Assembly: GCA_900468625.1 (NCBI GenBank)
Contig: UBUL01000024.1
Span: 1 to 64,000 of the forward strand
Source: Hyphomicrobiales bacterium
GTDB lineage: Bacteria > Pseudomonadota > Alphaproteobacteria > Rhizobiales > Rhizobiaceae
Direction: 5' to 3'
Length of the DNA stretch: 64,000 bases
The notes under the pieces were generated by a model. The model had not been told where the DNA came from. It searched no databases and was given only the letters and a program-made list of their open reading frames with translations. Position 1 is the stretch's first letter; each line of letters starts with the position of its first letter. Shown here piece by piece: positions 18,763 through 29,060 of the stretch. The position numbers and the translations under genes were made by a program.

Positions 18763-19392
18763 GTGCCTGGAGCGCGCGGCAAACGTCCCGGCATTACCCC
18801 GGAAATTTTGTTGCGCGCCTATTCCATCGGACTCTTCCCAATGGCTGAATCGGCAGACGACCCCGAAATCTTCTGGGTCGAGCCGGAATTGCGGGGCATC
18901 ATCCCTCTCGATACGTTTCACGTCTCAAAGAGCCTGGCCAAGAAAATCCGTCAACAGCCCTTCGACATTCGTTTCGATACCGATTTTGATGCCGTCATCG
19001 CCGCCTGCGGCGAGCAGACAAGCGATCGCCCCAGCACCTGGATCAACCAGACGATCCGCTCGCTCTATGCCACCCTGCACCACATCGGCCATGCCCATTC
19101 CGTAGAAGCCTGGGAAGGCGATCGGCTGGTCGGCGGTCTCTATGGTGTTTCATTGGGATCGGCCTTCTTCGGCGAAAGCATGTTTTCCCGCCGCACGGAC
19201 GCCTCCAAGATCTGCCTCGTCTATCTGGTGGAGCGCTTGCGCGAACGCGGCTTCACCTTGCTCGACACGCAATTCACTACCGAGCATCTGAAGACATTTG
19301 GTGCCATCGACGTGCCGAAGGACGCATATGCCAAGATGCTGGAGAAGGCGATGGAATCGCCCAATCTGAGCTTCTCTGACGATTCGCTCTGA
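18763..19392 (+). CDS. aat: Leucyl/phenylalanyl-tRNA--protein transferase
   Basis: Transfers Leu or Phe from tRNA to proteins with N-terminal Lys or Arg, making them substrates for ClpAP via ClpS (N-end rule). The 209-residue protein begins with a GTG start 3 bp after the accC stop, so translational coupling is likely. Family motifs are [72 protein letters not shown] and [14 protein letters not shown]. The same neighbourhood next to accC occurs in related rhizobia. Confidence 0.95.
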   Translation: MPGARGKRPGITPEILLRAYSIGLFPMAESADDPEIFWVEPELRGIIPLDTFHVSKSLAKKIRQQPFDIRFDTDFDAVIAACGEQTSDRPSTWINQTIRSLYATLHHIGHAHSVEAWEGDRLVGGLYGVSLGSAFFGESMFSRRTDASKICLVYLVERLRERGFTLLDTQFTTEHLKTFGAIDVPKDAYAKMLEKAMESPNLSFSDDSL

Positions 19393-19453
19393 GTGGACTT
19401 TTTTGAAACCACTTCAAATTCAGGTTGTGGTCTGCTATCCCTCCTAATGAAGA

Positions 19454-19607
19454 GCGTGGGTGCATAGAGGTTTCACTTTGCCGTCGTAAATACCGGTCTC
19501 ATCCAAATCACCCAGTGCATCGGGGCGGCGAAGCGCCGTCCGATGCATATTCGTGTCCATCGGGTGATGGCCTGAGACCGGTTTGGCATTGTCAAACGCG
19601 CCTAACG
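19454..19607 (+). ncRNA. Candidate rod-like structured RNA (6S-like shape) upstream of DUF1062 gene
   Basis: The stretch folds collinearly into one long interrupted hairpin. From outside inward the paired arms are GCGTgGGTGC with GCGCCtaACGC, GTTTcAC with GTcAAAC, TGCC with GGCA, ACCGGTCTCA (19492-19501) with TGAGACCGGT (19573-19582), ATCACCC with GGGTGAT (19561-19567), and TGCATCGG with CCGATGCA, ending in a GC-rich tip. Length (about 150 nt), rod shape and asymmetric internal loops resemble 6S RNA, but I cannot verify conserved 6S nucleotides. It could instead be a leader element of the downstream gene. Strand is assigned from the neighbouring genes and is uncertain. Confidence 0.42.
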
Positions 19608-19718
19608 CAGCCGCCGCTGTCTCAGTTCTTCAGCCGTCCCGCAACATCGCCATACCGTGCCCTGACGGGCTTGTCTCACTGCCACTTGGTGGACTTCCAG
19701 ACGGAAGACCGAGACGGT

Positions 19719-20351
19719 ATGTGCAATATTCTTCAGGTCCATTGGACCATTTCGCCGAAAACACCCCCTCAGCCATGGATCGCCTGCAGCGGCTGCAAAT
19801 GTCTGAAACCCTTCAGATCCAGCGGCAAGATCCGGCTCAATGCCAATGGCAAGCGGCTCGATGCCTGGCTTGTGTACAGATGCGTCGATTGCGAGAAGAC
19901 CTGGAATCGAACGCTCTTCGAGCGCCGAACCGTTCACGACTTCAGCCCCTCGACTCTCGAGGCACTGCAGCGCAGCGATCCCGATTGGGTGCGGGCACAG
20001 GAATTCGATCTCGACGGGTTGAAGCGGAAAGCCGAGCGTATCGATGAACCGCCAGACGTCACCATTCGGAAAGAGACGCTGCAGGTGGCAAGCGACTGGA
20101 CCATGCTCGAAATCGAACTGTCAGCCGAGTTGCCTGTAAATCTGCGCCTCGATCGCCTGCTGGCGGCAGAACTGGCAATCTCGCGTTCGCGGCTTCAAGC
20201 GCTCCGCGATAGAAGAAAGTTGAAAGCCCATCCGGACCATGGCGAGTTTCTACGCTACAGGCCCAAAGACGGGATGAGGATCATTTTCGATCTGTCGGAG
20301 GCCGCCGATCGTCGAGCGATCGGCGAAGCCGCCTGTCCGGAACGCGAATAG
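19719..20351 (+). CDS. DUF1062 domain-containing protein
   Basis: Uncharacterised protein of 210 residues, recognised as DUF1062 by its N-terminal half. That half holds two CxxC-type pairs (IACSGCKCLKPF and YRCVDCEKTWNRT), probably binding one zinc ion, with the linker FRSSGKIRLNANGKRLDAWLVYRC. The C-terminal half has LPVNLRLDRLLAAELAISRSRLQALRDRRKL, which resembles an S4-like RNA-binding segment. An RNA-linked role is therefore conceivable but unproven. I chose the ATG at 19719, just before the conserved region. A longer frame from 19425 reads through the structured upstream region and is not plausible. Confidence 0.78.
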   Translation: MCNILQVHWTISPKTPPQPWIACSGCKCLKPFRSSGKIRLNANGKRLDAWLVYRCVDCEKTWNRTLFERRTVHDFSPSTLEALQRSDPDWVRAQEFDLDGLKRKAERIDEPPDVTIRKETLQVASDWTMLEIELSAELPVNLRLDRLLAAELAISRSRLQALRDRRKLKAHPDHGEFLRYRPKDGMRIIFDLSEAADRRAIGEAACPERE

Positions 20352-20416
20352 AATGATGCCCGCAGGAGCAAGGCTGCTGCGGGCTATACAATTCCGAGCC
20401 TATGTCTCGAAAACGA

Positions 20417-20857
20417 TTACTTCGCGCCGGCGGTATCCGGCGCCGGAACGTCGGACTTCTGCTTGCACTCCTTCAGCCAGACGTCATAGATCGGATGCTC
20501 GACGGCGTTGAGGCCGGGGCTGTCGGCAAACATCCAGCCGGTAAAGATACGGCGGATGCGACGATCGAGCGTGATCTCGTCCACCTCGACGAAACCGTCC
20601 ACCTTCTGCTGCTCGGTATCGTCTCGCGAATAGCAGGTGCGCGGCGTTACCTGCAGTGCACCGAACTGCACGGTTTCATTGACGTAAACGTCGAAGGTGG
20701 TGATGCGGCCGGTGATCTTGTCGAGGCCGGAGAAGACGGCAACCGGATTGGCGATGCGGGCGGCCTCGGCGGTGGGGGCTGCCATGATGCCGGCGAAGAG
20801 AGCGACGCCCGCTACAGCTGCCGCACGCAAAGAAGCGCTCCGCGTGAAAACCATCAT
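20417..20857 (-). CDS. DUF2155 domain-containing exported protein
   Basis: Alphaproteobacterial protein of about 146 residues with a signal peptide (LRAAAVAGVALFAGIMAAPTAEA) and the DUF2155 core: ANPVAVFSGLDKITGRI, FDVYVNETVQFGALQVTPRTCY, and FTGWMFADSPGLNAVEHPIYDVWLKEC in two stretches. Function is unknown; it is predicted periplasmic with two conserved cysteines. Two adjacent ATG codons (20857 and 20854) are possible starts. It lies about 100 bp downstream of the NDUFA12-family gene, a linkage common in rhizobia, and may share its transcript. Confidence 0.82.
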   Translation of the reverse strand: MMVFTRSASLRAAAVAGVALFAGIMAAPTAEAARIANPVAVFSGLDKITGRITTFDVYVNETVQFGALQVTPRTCYSRDDTEQQKVDGFVEVDEITLDRRIRRIFTGWMFADSPGLNAVEHPIYDVWLKECKQKSDVPAPDTAGAK

Positions 20858-20960
20858 ATCCGCCAGTCTCCGCTTGGTCTCGGTCAAGGCGCCGAGCGAA
20901 AGCCGGCATATGTCGCGCCTAACGACCAATTGTGGCCAAAGGACGAGCCGGCTTCTCCGC

Positions 20961-21359
20961 TCAGTTGCCCGGGGTCCAGGCGTCGTAGTCGCCGGTGACA
21001 CGCGGACGCTCGCCGGCAACGGCGAGAGAGCCCGGCGGTCGGTAAGCTTGCGGCGAGCCGGTCGGATTGGCGCGGTGTTCCTTCTGCCATTCCTTGGAGA
21101 CATAGTTTTCCTTGGTCGGCGGAACGTCGGTGCGATGATGCATCCAGCCGTGCCAGCCCGGAGGAATGGCCGAAGCTTCGGCATAGCCCTTGTAGATCAC
21201 CCAGCGCTTCGGGAGGCCGTAGGAAGACATGCCGCCTTCGTAATAGACGTTGCCGAACTCATCCTCGCCGACACGCTTGCCAAACCGCCAGGTCGCGAAG
21301 CGCGTTCCCATGGTCTGACTGTTCCACCAGGTGAAGGTCTGTACGATGAAATTCCACAT
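20961..21359 (-). CDS. NADH:ubiquinone oxidoreductase accessory subunit, NDUFA12 family
   Basis: Homologue of the mitochondrial complex I 17.2-kDa (B17.2/NDUFA12) subunit, known among bacteria mainly from alphaproteobacteria. The 132-residue protein shows GKRVGEDEFGNVYYE, then RWVIYKGYAEASAIPPGWHGWMHH in two adjoining stretches, and the tail ENYVSKEWQKEHRANPTGS. It binds the hydrophilic arm of complex I and stabilises assembly. A GAGGAAAAGAC site precedes the ATG. The nuo operon itself is not in this window; an accessory gene away from the operon is the usual situation. Confidence 0.93.
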   Translation of the reverse strand: MWNFIVQTFTWWNSQTMGTRFATWRFGKRVGEDEFGNVYYEGGMSSYGLPKRWVIYKGYAEASAIPPGWHGWMHHRTDVPPTKENYVSKEWQKEHRANPTGSPQAYRPPGSLAVAGERPRVTGDYDAWTPGN

Positions 21360-21465
21360 GTCTTTTCCTCGATACCCGCTAAGCGGCGAGCGATACCAGA
21401 ATTCGATAGTTTGCTTATGCCGCCACTGAACCTGCTTGTCTAGTGATTCCAGCAGGCAAACCGCC

Positions 21466-21933
21466 TCATTTCAATAGCATCTTGAAGCCCAGATGCGTCG
21501 GCTTGAAACCCAATCTCTCATAGAAGCGATGAGCGTCCTTGCGCGCCGCATTCGAGGTCAGCTGCACCATCCGCATGCCGCGTTTCTTCGCCTCGTCGAT
21601 ACAGAAATCGATCATGGCGGCGCCAATCCCCTGCCCGCGCATATCGGCTCGCGTCTGGACCGCCTCGATGATCATGGCGGAACCACCCCGCCCGGTCAGC
21701 GTCGTCGTGATCATCGTCTGGAACGTCCCGACCACCTCGCCGGCGAGCTCGGCGGCATACAGCGTCTGCTCCGGCGACGCCGCGATTGTGCGAAATGCAC
21801 GGAGATAATCGTCATAGGCGGACGGATCGGCCGTATCGCCGTGGCCGCCCATGACGTCGGCCGCAAAGAGGCGGATCAAGGAAGGAAGATCGGATTCTTT
21901 CGCTTCGCGGATCATCAGGCGGGCGTCTTGCAT
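21466..21933 (-). CDS. GNAT family N-acetyltransferase
   Basis: Acetyl-CoA-dependent N-acetyltransferase of about 155 residues. The GNAT core is visible as MIREAKESDLPSLIRLF, AAELAGEVVGTFQ, the acetyl-CoA pyrophosphate loop TRADMRGQGIGAAMIDF (Q/R-x-x-G-x-G/A), and the late AHRFYERLGFKPTHLGF. The substrate is unknown; it may be a small amine or amino acid. A second possible start is the internal ATG before IREAKESD. It lies 20 bp downstream of another GNAT gene on the same strand, so the two are probably an operon with gatB. Confidence 0.85.
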   Translation of the reverse strand: MQDARLMIREAKESDLPSLIRLFAADVMGGHGDTADPSAYDDYLRAFRTIAASPEQTLYAAELAGEVVGTFQTMITTTLTGRGGSAMIIEAVQTRADMRGQGIGAAMIDFCIDEAKKRGMRMVQLTSNAARKDAHRFYERLGFKPTHLGFKMLLK

Positions 21934-21953
21934 GGATGATCTCGTCTATCCTT

Positions 21954-22457
21954 TCAGCGGCCCGCCAATGGCTTTTCGAATATCAACGCCGGAATGCCCG
22001 ACTGGCCGTTGCCGCAGTTTTCCGTGCGGCCGACCTCGACAAAGCCATGGGCTTGATAAAAGGCGATCGCCGGCTCGTTCTGCGGTTCGACTTCGAGGCG
22101 CATGATCTCCGCATCCGGGAAGCAGGTCTCAAGTTCGGCGAAAATGTCGCGGCCGATGCCCTCTCGCTGATGCCTTGGGCTGACATAGAGCATGTGGAGC
22201 ACGACAGTCTTGGTCATCTCCTTGGACATGGCGGCATAGCCCATGCCGCCGATCGCCTTGCCGTCATCGGCCACTAGAAATTCGGAATTCTTGTTCGCCA
22301 GCCGCGCCTTCAGCGCAGCCGGCGAATGCCAGGAGGCATGCAGCTCGCTCACCTTTTCAGCCCCGTAGATCCGGTCATAGGTCGCATGCCAGGTCTCGCC
22401 GAGCAGAGCGCGGACCTTTTCCAGGTCCTGCTCGCTGGCAGTGCGGACGAAGAACAC
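21954..22457 (-). CDS. GNAT family N-acetyltransferase
   Basis: A second GNAT enzyme of 167 residues, not a close duplicate of its neighbour. Motifs are FFVRTASEQDLEKVRALL, a substrate-side segment ETWHATYDRIYG, VADDGKAIGGMGYAAM, the acetyl-CoA loop SPRHQREGIGRDIF, and the C-terminal AIAFYQAHGFVEVGRTEN. The TWHATYD segment recalls a subgroup of small GNATs near RimI-like proteins. The substrate cannot be assigned. It starts 3 bp after the gatB stop, indicating cotranscription and possibly translational coupling with gatB. Confidence 0.85.
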   Translation of the reverse strand: MFFVRTASEQDLEKVRALLGETWHATYDRIYGAEKVSELHASWHSPAALKARLANKNSEFLVADDGKAIGGMGYAAMSKEMTKTVVLHMLYVSPRHQREGIGRDIFAELETCFPDAEIMRLEVEPQNEPAIAFYQAHGFVEVGRTENCGNGQSGIPALIFEKPLAGR

Positions 22458-22460
22458 CGC

Positions 22461-23966
22461 TTATTCCTCTTCGATGCCGAGCTTGGCCTTGACCAGCGCT
22501 TGGACGGCCTGCGGGTTGGCCTTGCCGCCCGTCGACTTCATCACCTGACCGACGAACCAGCCGGCAAGCGTCGGCTTTGCCTTGACCTTCGCGACCTGAT
22601 CCGGGTTGGCGGCGATGATCTCGTCGACGGCCTTTTCGATCGCGCCGGTATCGGTCACCTGCTTCATGCCGCGTGCCTCGACGATCTCGGCGGGATCGCC
22701 GCCCTCGTTGAGCACGATTTCGAACAGATCCTTGGCGATCTTGCCTGAAATGGTTTCGGCCTTGATGAGATCGATGATTGCGCCGAGCTGAGCAGGCGAA
22801 ACCGGAGTCTCTTCAATGTCCTTGCCGGTTCTGTTCAGAGCGCCAAGCAGGTCGTTGATAACCCAGTTGGCAGCCATCTTGCCGTCACGGCCGGCGGCAA
22901 CGGCTTCGAAATAATCGGCGATCGCCTTTTCCGAGACGAGCACGGAAGCGTCGTAGATCGAGAGGCCGAGTTCGCGGACGAAACGCTCCTTCTTATCGTC
23001 GGGCAGCTCCGGCAAATGCGCGGCAAGCTCCTTAACGAACGCATCGTCGAACTCAAGCGGCAGCAAATCCGGATCGGGGAAATAGCGGTAGTCATGCGCA
23101 TCTTCCTTGGTGCGCAGCGATCGCGTCTCGCCCTTGTTTGGATCGAACAGGCGGGTTTCCTGGTCGATCGTGCCGCCGTCTTCCAGAATGCCGATCTGCC
23201 GGCGCGCTTCATATTCGATCGCCTGACCGATGAAGCGGATCGAGTTGACGTTCTTGATTTCGCAGCGCGTGCCGAATTCGCCACCCGGGCGACGCACGGA
23301 AACATTGACGTCGGCGCGCATGGAGCCTTCGTCCATGTTGCCGTCGCAGGTGCCGAGGTAGCGCACGATCGAGCGCAGCTTCGTCATATAGGCCTTCGCC
23401 TCGTCCGACGAGCGGATGTCCGGCTTGGAGACGATTTCCATCAGTGCGACGCCGGAGCGGTTGAGATCGACATAGGACATCGTCGCATGCTGGTCGTGCA
23501 TCGACTTGCCGGCATCCTGCTCCAGATGCAGGCGCTCGATACCGATCTCGATATCCTCGAACTGGCCCTGACGGTCCGGCCCAAGCGAGATGACGATCTT
23601 GCCCTCGCCGACGATCGGGTCCTTGAACTGCGAGATCTGATAGCCCTGCGGCAGGTCGGGATAGAAATAGTTCTTGCGGTCGAAGATCGAACGCTTGTTG
23701 ATCTGCGCCTTCAGGCCGAGGCCGGTGCGCACGGCCTGCTTCACACATTCCTCGTTGATGACGGGCAGCATGCCGGGCATGGCGGCATCGACCAGCGACA
23801 CGTTGGAATTCTGAGGATTGCCGAACTCCGTCGAGGCACCGGAGAAGAGCTTGGACTTGCTCAGCACCTGGGCGTGGACTTCCATCCCGATAACCACTTC
23901 CCAGTCACCGGTGGCACCTGGAATGAAGCGTTTCGGATCTGGCGTACGGACGTCGACAATGGTCAT
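22461..23966 (-). CDS. gatB: Aspartyl/glutamyl-tRNA amidotransferase subunit B
   Basis: tRNA-binding and kinase subunit of GatCAB, which converts Glu-tRNA(Gln) and Asp-tRNA(Asn) to the amidated forms with GatA and GatC. The 501 residues fit the family. The catalytic cradle shows [35 protein letters not shown], the conserved [14 protein letters not shown], and [12 protein letters not shown]. The C-terminal tail is the YqeY-like tRNA-binding domain ([20 protein letters not shown]). The ATG at 23966 opens [14 protein letters not shown]. It is separated from gatA and gatC by a GNAT gene and a + strand yjhX gene. Confidence 0.96.
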   Translation of the reverse strand: MTIVDVRTPDPKRFIPGATGDWEVVIGMEVHAQVLSKSKLFSGASTEFGNPQNSNVSLVDAAMPGMLPVINEECVKQAVRTGLGLKAQINKRSIFDRKNYFYPDLPQGYQISQFKDPIVGEGKIVISLGPDRQGQFEDIEIGIERLHLEQDAGKSMHDQHATMSYVDLNRSGVALMEIVSKPDIRSSDEAKAYMTKLRSIVRYLGTCDGNMDEGSMRADVNVSVRRPGGEFGTRCEIKNVNSIRFIGQAIEYEARRQIGILEDGGTIDQETRLFDPNKGETRSLRTKEDAHDYRYFPDPDLLPLEFDDAFVKELAAHLPELPDDKKERFVRELGLSIYDASVLVSEKAIADYFEAVAAGRDGKMAANWVINDLLGALNRTGKDIEETPVSPAQLGAIIDLIKAETISGKIAKDLFEIVLNEGGDPAEIVEARGMKQVTDTGAIEKAVDEIIAANPDQVAKVKAKPTLAGWFVGQVMKSTGGKANPQAVQALVKAKLGIEEE

Positions 23967-24052
23967 GGGAAGCTCTTGTATGATGCTGTTTTCTGCTTTG
24001 GTGAGGTAGAGCAATTGGCGAGACGGCGCAAGGCTTTCGGCATCGCCAGCGT

Positions 24053-24562
24053 CTATATGCCCGGACCGTAGGCGCCGTCACTCTCATCGACCAGCGATTT
24101 CGAAAGCCCGATCGTGGGAACGTCGCCGTCAAGCTTGGGGGAATAAACGATCGACAGCCAGTGGATCGCATAGCCGCGCGCCTTGAAGAAGGCAATGGCG
24201 TCCGTATTCCCCGCATGGCTCTGCAGGGATACCTTTTCCAATCCCTGCCCGCGCACGTCCTCTTCGATCCGCGCAAGGAGAGCGGAGCCGAGACCGCGCC
24301 TGACGAAATCCGGATCGATCCAGAAATCGGAGATCGCCTCATCGAGTGCCTCGCGCGCCGCCCAACCAACCGCTTCACCGTTCAGCTCTATGACTGATAT
24401 CGTCAGCCAGAAATTACGGGTGAAATTTTCAAAGGTCTCGCGTGCGCCCTCCAGCAGCTCGCCGGTGCCGCCGATCGCGCTCATCGCCCTCTGCCAGGAG
24501 CGCAGGCCAATGCTTGCCAGCACCGCCATTTCGCCTTCATGGGCATTGCGAATATGGATCAT
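24053..24562 (-). CDS. GNAT family N-acetyltransferase
   Basis: Third GNAT protein of the region, about 169 residues, just upstream of gatB on the same strand. Core motifs are [19 protein letters not shown], a long helix [40 protein letters not shown], the acetyl-CoA loop [17 protein letters not shown], and [14 protein letters not shown]. The substrate is unknown. A longer frame from 24724 adds an unlikely N-terminus. The ATG at 24562 starts the fold directly. Confidence 0.83.
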   Translation of the reverse strand: MIHIRNAHEGEMAVLASIGLRSWQRAMSAIGGTGELLEGARETFENFTRNFWLTISVIELNGEAVGWAAREALDEAISDFWIDPDFVRRGLGSALLARIEEDVRGQGLEKVSLQSHAGNTDAIAFFKARGYAIHWLSIVYSPKLDGDVPTIGLSKSLVDESDGAYGPGI

Positions 24563-24861
24563 CGAGCCCCCGCCATTTGCGAGCAGTAAAGCACCGGCCA
24601 AAGGCTTTTGCCAGCGGCGAGATTCGCCGGCGCGGCTAACGGCGGAAAACGCCTTCCGAGTTGAATTTGACCTCGGGGTGCAACCCGCGTTAAAAGGGGG
24701 CATCAACGGAGTTTTGATGTCCAACTTTTGTCAGTCCCGGTAAAGGCCCCGCTCGCAAGTATTCTTGCGTGCCGGGCCTGAAAACGAAACCCCGACTTCC
24801 CTGAAAGGATGCTTCGGATCGTTTTTCTGCGCCTTTCGGCGCTATACGGATTCTGACAACA
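24563..24861. other. Intergenic stretch between GNAT gene and yjhX
   Basis: Promoter region of two divergent genes, with no gene visible. It contains a small hairpin (GCAAG/CTTGC near 24755-24768) and otherwise ordinary sequence. Confidence 0.4.
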
Positions 24862-25119
24862 ATGGACATTTCCCGCGCAGAACAGCGCATCCTGCACCTG
24901 CTCGCCCAGGGCGGACGCATCGAAATTGAACGCAGCGACAACAAGAAGATCGAGACCGTCTGCTGCTTCACGCGAGACGGCTGGGTCTATCCCGATTTCG
25001 GCATCGACCTCTTCCGCCGGCTTAAACGCCTCAAGGCGATAAAATCCACAAACGGCCATCCCTATCGCATCAGCGATAAGGGGCTGCGGCTGGTGCGCTC
25101 GCAATTGAATAATAGATAG
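24862..25119 (+). CDS. yjhX: YjhX family protein (UPF0386), putative toxin
   Basis: An 85-residue protein matching the UPF0386/YjhX family, with MDISRAEQRILHLLAQGGRI, a CCFTRDGWVYPDFGIDLF core and the winged-helix-like RISDKGLRLVRSQL end. E. coli YjhX has been described as a toxin paired with YjhQ, a GNAT acetyltransferase. A GNAT gene lies immediately to the left here, but divergently, so a functional pair is only a possibility. It stands alone on the plus strand between gatB and gatA. Confidence 0.85.
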   Translation: MDISRAEQRILHLLAQGGRIEIERSDNKKIETVCCFTRDGWVYPDFGIDLFRRLKRLKAIKSTNGHPYRISDKGLRLVRSQLNNR

Positions 25120-25255
25120 AATATCGGTGGCGGCGGCTTCCGCCGCCGTCTTACGCTGTTAGCGCAAGACCAAATCACCGTCTTCTTAGGATAAACTTTT
25201 CGGGTGGCGAAAGAACCATAGCCACCCGTATTCATCATTCGAGTCGTTTGATCCG

Positions 25256-26737
<1,482 letters not shown>

Positions 26738-26795
26738 TTTGTTTCGCTTCAGATCTGGAATTGGGCAACGGGTCGGAAAAAGTCGGAGGGAACCG

Positions 26796-27083
26796 CTATT
26801 CGACGACTTTGGGCACCAGGAAGAAATTCTGATCGGTATTCGGCGCATTGGCGACGATGTCGGCGGCCTTGTTGCCGTCCGTTACTTCGTCGGTGCGCTT
26901 CTTCATTGCCATCGGCGTGACGGAGGTCATGGCTTCGACGCCATCGACATTCACTTCGGAGAGCTGCTCGACGAAGCCCAGAATGCCGTTGAGCTCACCC
27001 ATCATTCGCTGCGCTTCGTCTTCATTGACGGCGATGCGAGCAAGATGGGCGACGCGTTTGACGGTGGCGAGATCGACGGACAT
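26796..27083 (-). CDS. gatC: Glutamyl-tRNA(Gln) amidotransferase subunit C
   Basis: Small 95-residue subunit that wraps around GatA and stabilises the GatAB interface. Typical sequence is [52 protein letters not shown] and the C-terminal FFLVPKVVE. It is the first gene of the gatC-gatA operon. Confidence 0.96.
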   Translation of the reverse strand: MSVDLATVKRVAHLARIAVNEDEAQRMMGELNGILGFVEQLSEVNVDGVEAMTSVTPMAMKKRTDEVTDGNKAADIVANAPNTDQNFFLVPKVVE

Positions 27084-27170
27084 GGCATTCTCCGGATAGC
27101 AAGATTATCCACCCAAAGTGGATTTGCTTCACGCTATAAAGGCCATGCCCGCCATACGCAACGGGTATCG

Positions 27171-27881
27171 TCAGGCAGAAACGCTCTCGCCCGCCTTCGG
27201 CGCGGCAACCGCGGTCTTGGAACCTTCCATGCCGGCGACGAATTTTTCCGGCGTCTGGTCGATGATCGGGAAAGTGCCATAATGGCAGGGAATGGCGGTC
27301 TTGAAGCTGAAAAAGCGCTGGCAGGCGAGTGCCGCCACGGCACCGCCCATGGTGAAGCGGTCGCCGATCGGCACGATGCCGATATCGGGCTGATGCAGCT
27401 CGTTGATCAGCCCCATATCAGAGAAGATATCCGTATCGCCCATGTGGAACAGCGTCGGCTCGTCGTCGAAATGCAGCATCAGACCGTTCGGATTGCCGAG
27501 CGCGTGGGAAACGCCGTCCTCGGTGATCTGCGCGGAGGAATGCAGCGCATTGGTAAAGGTGGCCGAGAAGCCGCCGAGGCCGACGGTGCCGCCGGTATTG
27601 CCCATTTCCAGCTTCTCGACACCCTTGGTGCCGAGCCAGGATGCGAGATCGGCATTGGCGAGAACGACCGCTCCCGTGTCTTTGGCGATCTGAACCGTGT
27701 CGCCAACATGGTCGCCATGGCCGTGCGTCAGCAGGATATGGGTCACGCCGTCGGCGACATCCTTGATGTTGAGACCAGCGGCGGCGAAAGTGGAATTGTA
27801 AGTCAGGAAAGGATCGATCAGTATTTTTGCGCTGGCGGTTTCGATACGAAAAGCGGAATGGCCGAGCCAGATGATCTTCAT
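27171..27881 (-). CDS. Metal-dependent hydrolase, UPF0173 (metallo-beta-lactamase fold)
   Basis: Cytoplasmic MBL-fold hydrolase of 236 residues in the UPF0173/YtkL family, substrate unknown. It starts [15 protein letters not shown], with a strong AAGGAG site. The metal-binding HxHxDH motif is [12 protein letters not shown], with further ligands in [12 protein letters not shown] and the late IPCHYGTFP. It is a single gene divergent from ruvX. Confidence 0.9.
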   Translation of the reverse strand: MKIIWLGHSAFRIETASAKILIDPFLTYNSTFAAAGLNIKDVADGVTHILLTHGHGDHVGDTVQIAKDTGAVVLANADLASWLGTKGVEKLEMGNTGGTVGLGGFSATFTNALHSSAQITEDGVSHALGNPNGLMLHFDDEPTLFHMGDTDIFSDMGLINELHQPDIGIVPIGDRFTMGGAVAALACQRFFSFKTAIPCHYGTFPIIDQTPEKFVAGMEGSKTAVAAPKAGESVSA

Positions 27882-27997
27882 TGGATTTCTCCTTATGACT
27901 TGATTTGAAATAGAAGGCCGGTGTCTAGGAGATATCCCAAACCGCGGCAAAGAAAAGCGGCTTTGGCTTCAATTTGTTTTGACGAGAGCGAGACCTG

Positions 27998-28492
27998 ATG
28001 ACGACGCTGACCATCGAAGACCTAGCCGCGACGCTCCTGCCCGGCCAGCCGATTGCCGGCCTCGATCTCGGTACGAAGACGATAGGGCTTGCAATGTCCG
28101 ACCTCGGACGGCGCTTCGCAACGCCCCGCCCTGTCATCAAGCGCGTGAAGTTCACACAGGACGCCGAAACGCTGCTTGCTTTCGCCGAAAAGGAAAAGGT
28201 CGCGGCCTTCGTCATAGGGCTCCCGATGAACATGGATGGCTCTGTCGGGCCGCGTGTGCAGGCAACGCGCGCTTTCGTGCGCAGCATGTCGGAAAAGACC
28301 GCCCTGCCCTTCGTCTTCTGGGACGAGCGGCTCTCTACCGTAGCGGCCGAGCGGGCGCTGCTGGAAATGGATGTTTCGCGGGCCAAACGCGCCGAGCGCA
28401 TCGACTCCGCGGCAGCAAGCTTCATTCTTCAGGGAGTTTTGGACAGGCTGTCGGCACTAGGAAGAGCAAGCTTGCCCGACCTCGATGCCTGA
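27998..28492 (+). CDS. ruvX: RuvX/YqgF family Holliday-junction-resolvase-like nuclease
   Basis: RNase H-fold protein of 164 residues. In E. coli YqgF processes 16S rRNA 5' ends; in other bacteria it shows junction-resolving activity. Motifs are [17 protein letters not shown] with the first catalytic Asp, [29 protein letters not shown] with an acidic pair, and [16 protein letters not shown] with the last Asp. Its 3' end overlaps the convergent small membrane protein gene by 64 bp. Confidence 0.92.
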   Translation: MTTLTIEDLAATLLPGQPIAGLDLGTKTIGLAMSDLGRRFATPRPVIKRVKFTQDAETLLAFAEKEKVAAFVIGLPMNMDGSVGPRVQATRAFVRSMSEKTALPFVFWDERLSTVAAERALLEMDVSRAKRAERIDSAAASFILQGVLDRLSALGRASLPDLDA

Positions 28493-28761
28493 CGGCGGCG
28501 CCACCATTCCAAGATGGCCGCGCGGCGGCGAAAGCCGAAGATTGCGAAGACCAGCAGACTGTCGAAGGCAATCGCGCGGGCAACAAGCGGCGGGATGGTT
28601 TCAGGCGGAATGCCGAGAATCTTGCCGTAGATATCGAACACCAGGTCATGCATCTGCCGCGTGAGCATGAAGATGCCAAAGCTCATGTCGTAGTACGACA
28701 GATAATACCATGCCCCGAGAAACGAGACCGGTCCGGCCCAGCAAATCAACAACCACTTCAT
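28429..28761 (-). CDS. Small membrane protein, DUF6105-like
   Basis: A 110-residue protein with an N-terminal transmembrane helix ([19 protein letters not shown]), a central segment [19 protein letters not shown], a second hydrophobic stretch ([15 protein letters not shown]) and a basic tail. I think it belongs to the rhizobial DUF6105 family, with modest confidence; the function is unknown. Its start codon overlaps the stop of a 57-residue upstream ORF (ATGA), implying translational coupling. Its last 64 bp overlap ruvX on the other strand. Confidence 0.65.
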   Translation of the reverse strand: MKWLLICWAGPVSFLGAWYYLSYYDMSFGIFMLTRQMHDLVFDIYGKILGIPPETIPPLVARAIAFDSLLVFAIFGFRRRAAILEWWRRRQASRSGKLALPSADSLSKTP

Positions 28762-28931
28762 GCGGTACCCCTTCGACGCTGAAATTGCGTCGTGCCAGCC
28801 GAAAGGACGAGCCAGTTCGACAGCGCCATGGCGCTCAACACCATCGCGGGCAGCGTTATATCTAGTGCGAGCACGGCGAAGAACATTACCGCCGTAACGA
28901 GAAACACTAATTTGGCGGGTTTCAACCCCAT
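28758..28931 (-). CDS. 57-residue membrane protein coupled to the next gene
   Basis: A short reading frame starting MGLKPAKLVFLVTAVMFF with two hydrophobic stretches (residues about 8-24 and 27-43) and a basic tail QFQRRRGTA. Its TGA stop overlaps the ATG of the following 110-residue membrane protein (ATGA), a strong sign that it is translated. No ribosome binding site is obvious. The two products may work together in the inner membrane; function unknown. Confidence 0.6.
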   Translation of the reverse strand: MGLKPAKLVFLVTAVMFFAVLALDITLPAMVLSAMALSNWLVLSAGTTQFQRRRGTA

Positions 28932-29060
28932 GGCTGCACGCTTGATGGTTAACTAATCACCTTCCAACAGTGACGAGTTAACCGCTGCGGCGCAACGTAA
29001 ACCATTTGTTAAGGTTAACGGCGCGGAGGGCTTGTGGATATCCCTGTCGGACTGCCGATG

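Noticed and set aside
25125-25235. GC-rich hairpins after yjhX as terminators
   Set aside because: GGCGGCGGCTTCCGCCGCC and GGGTGGC/GCCACCC lack a T run, so I do not call them terminators.
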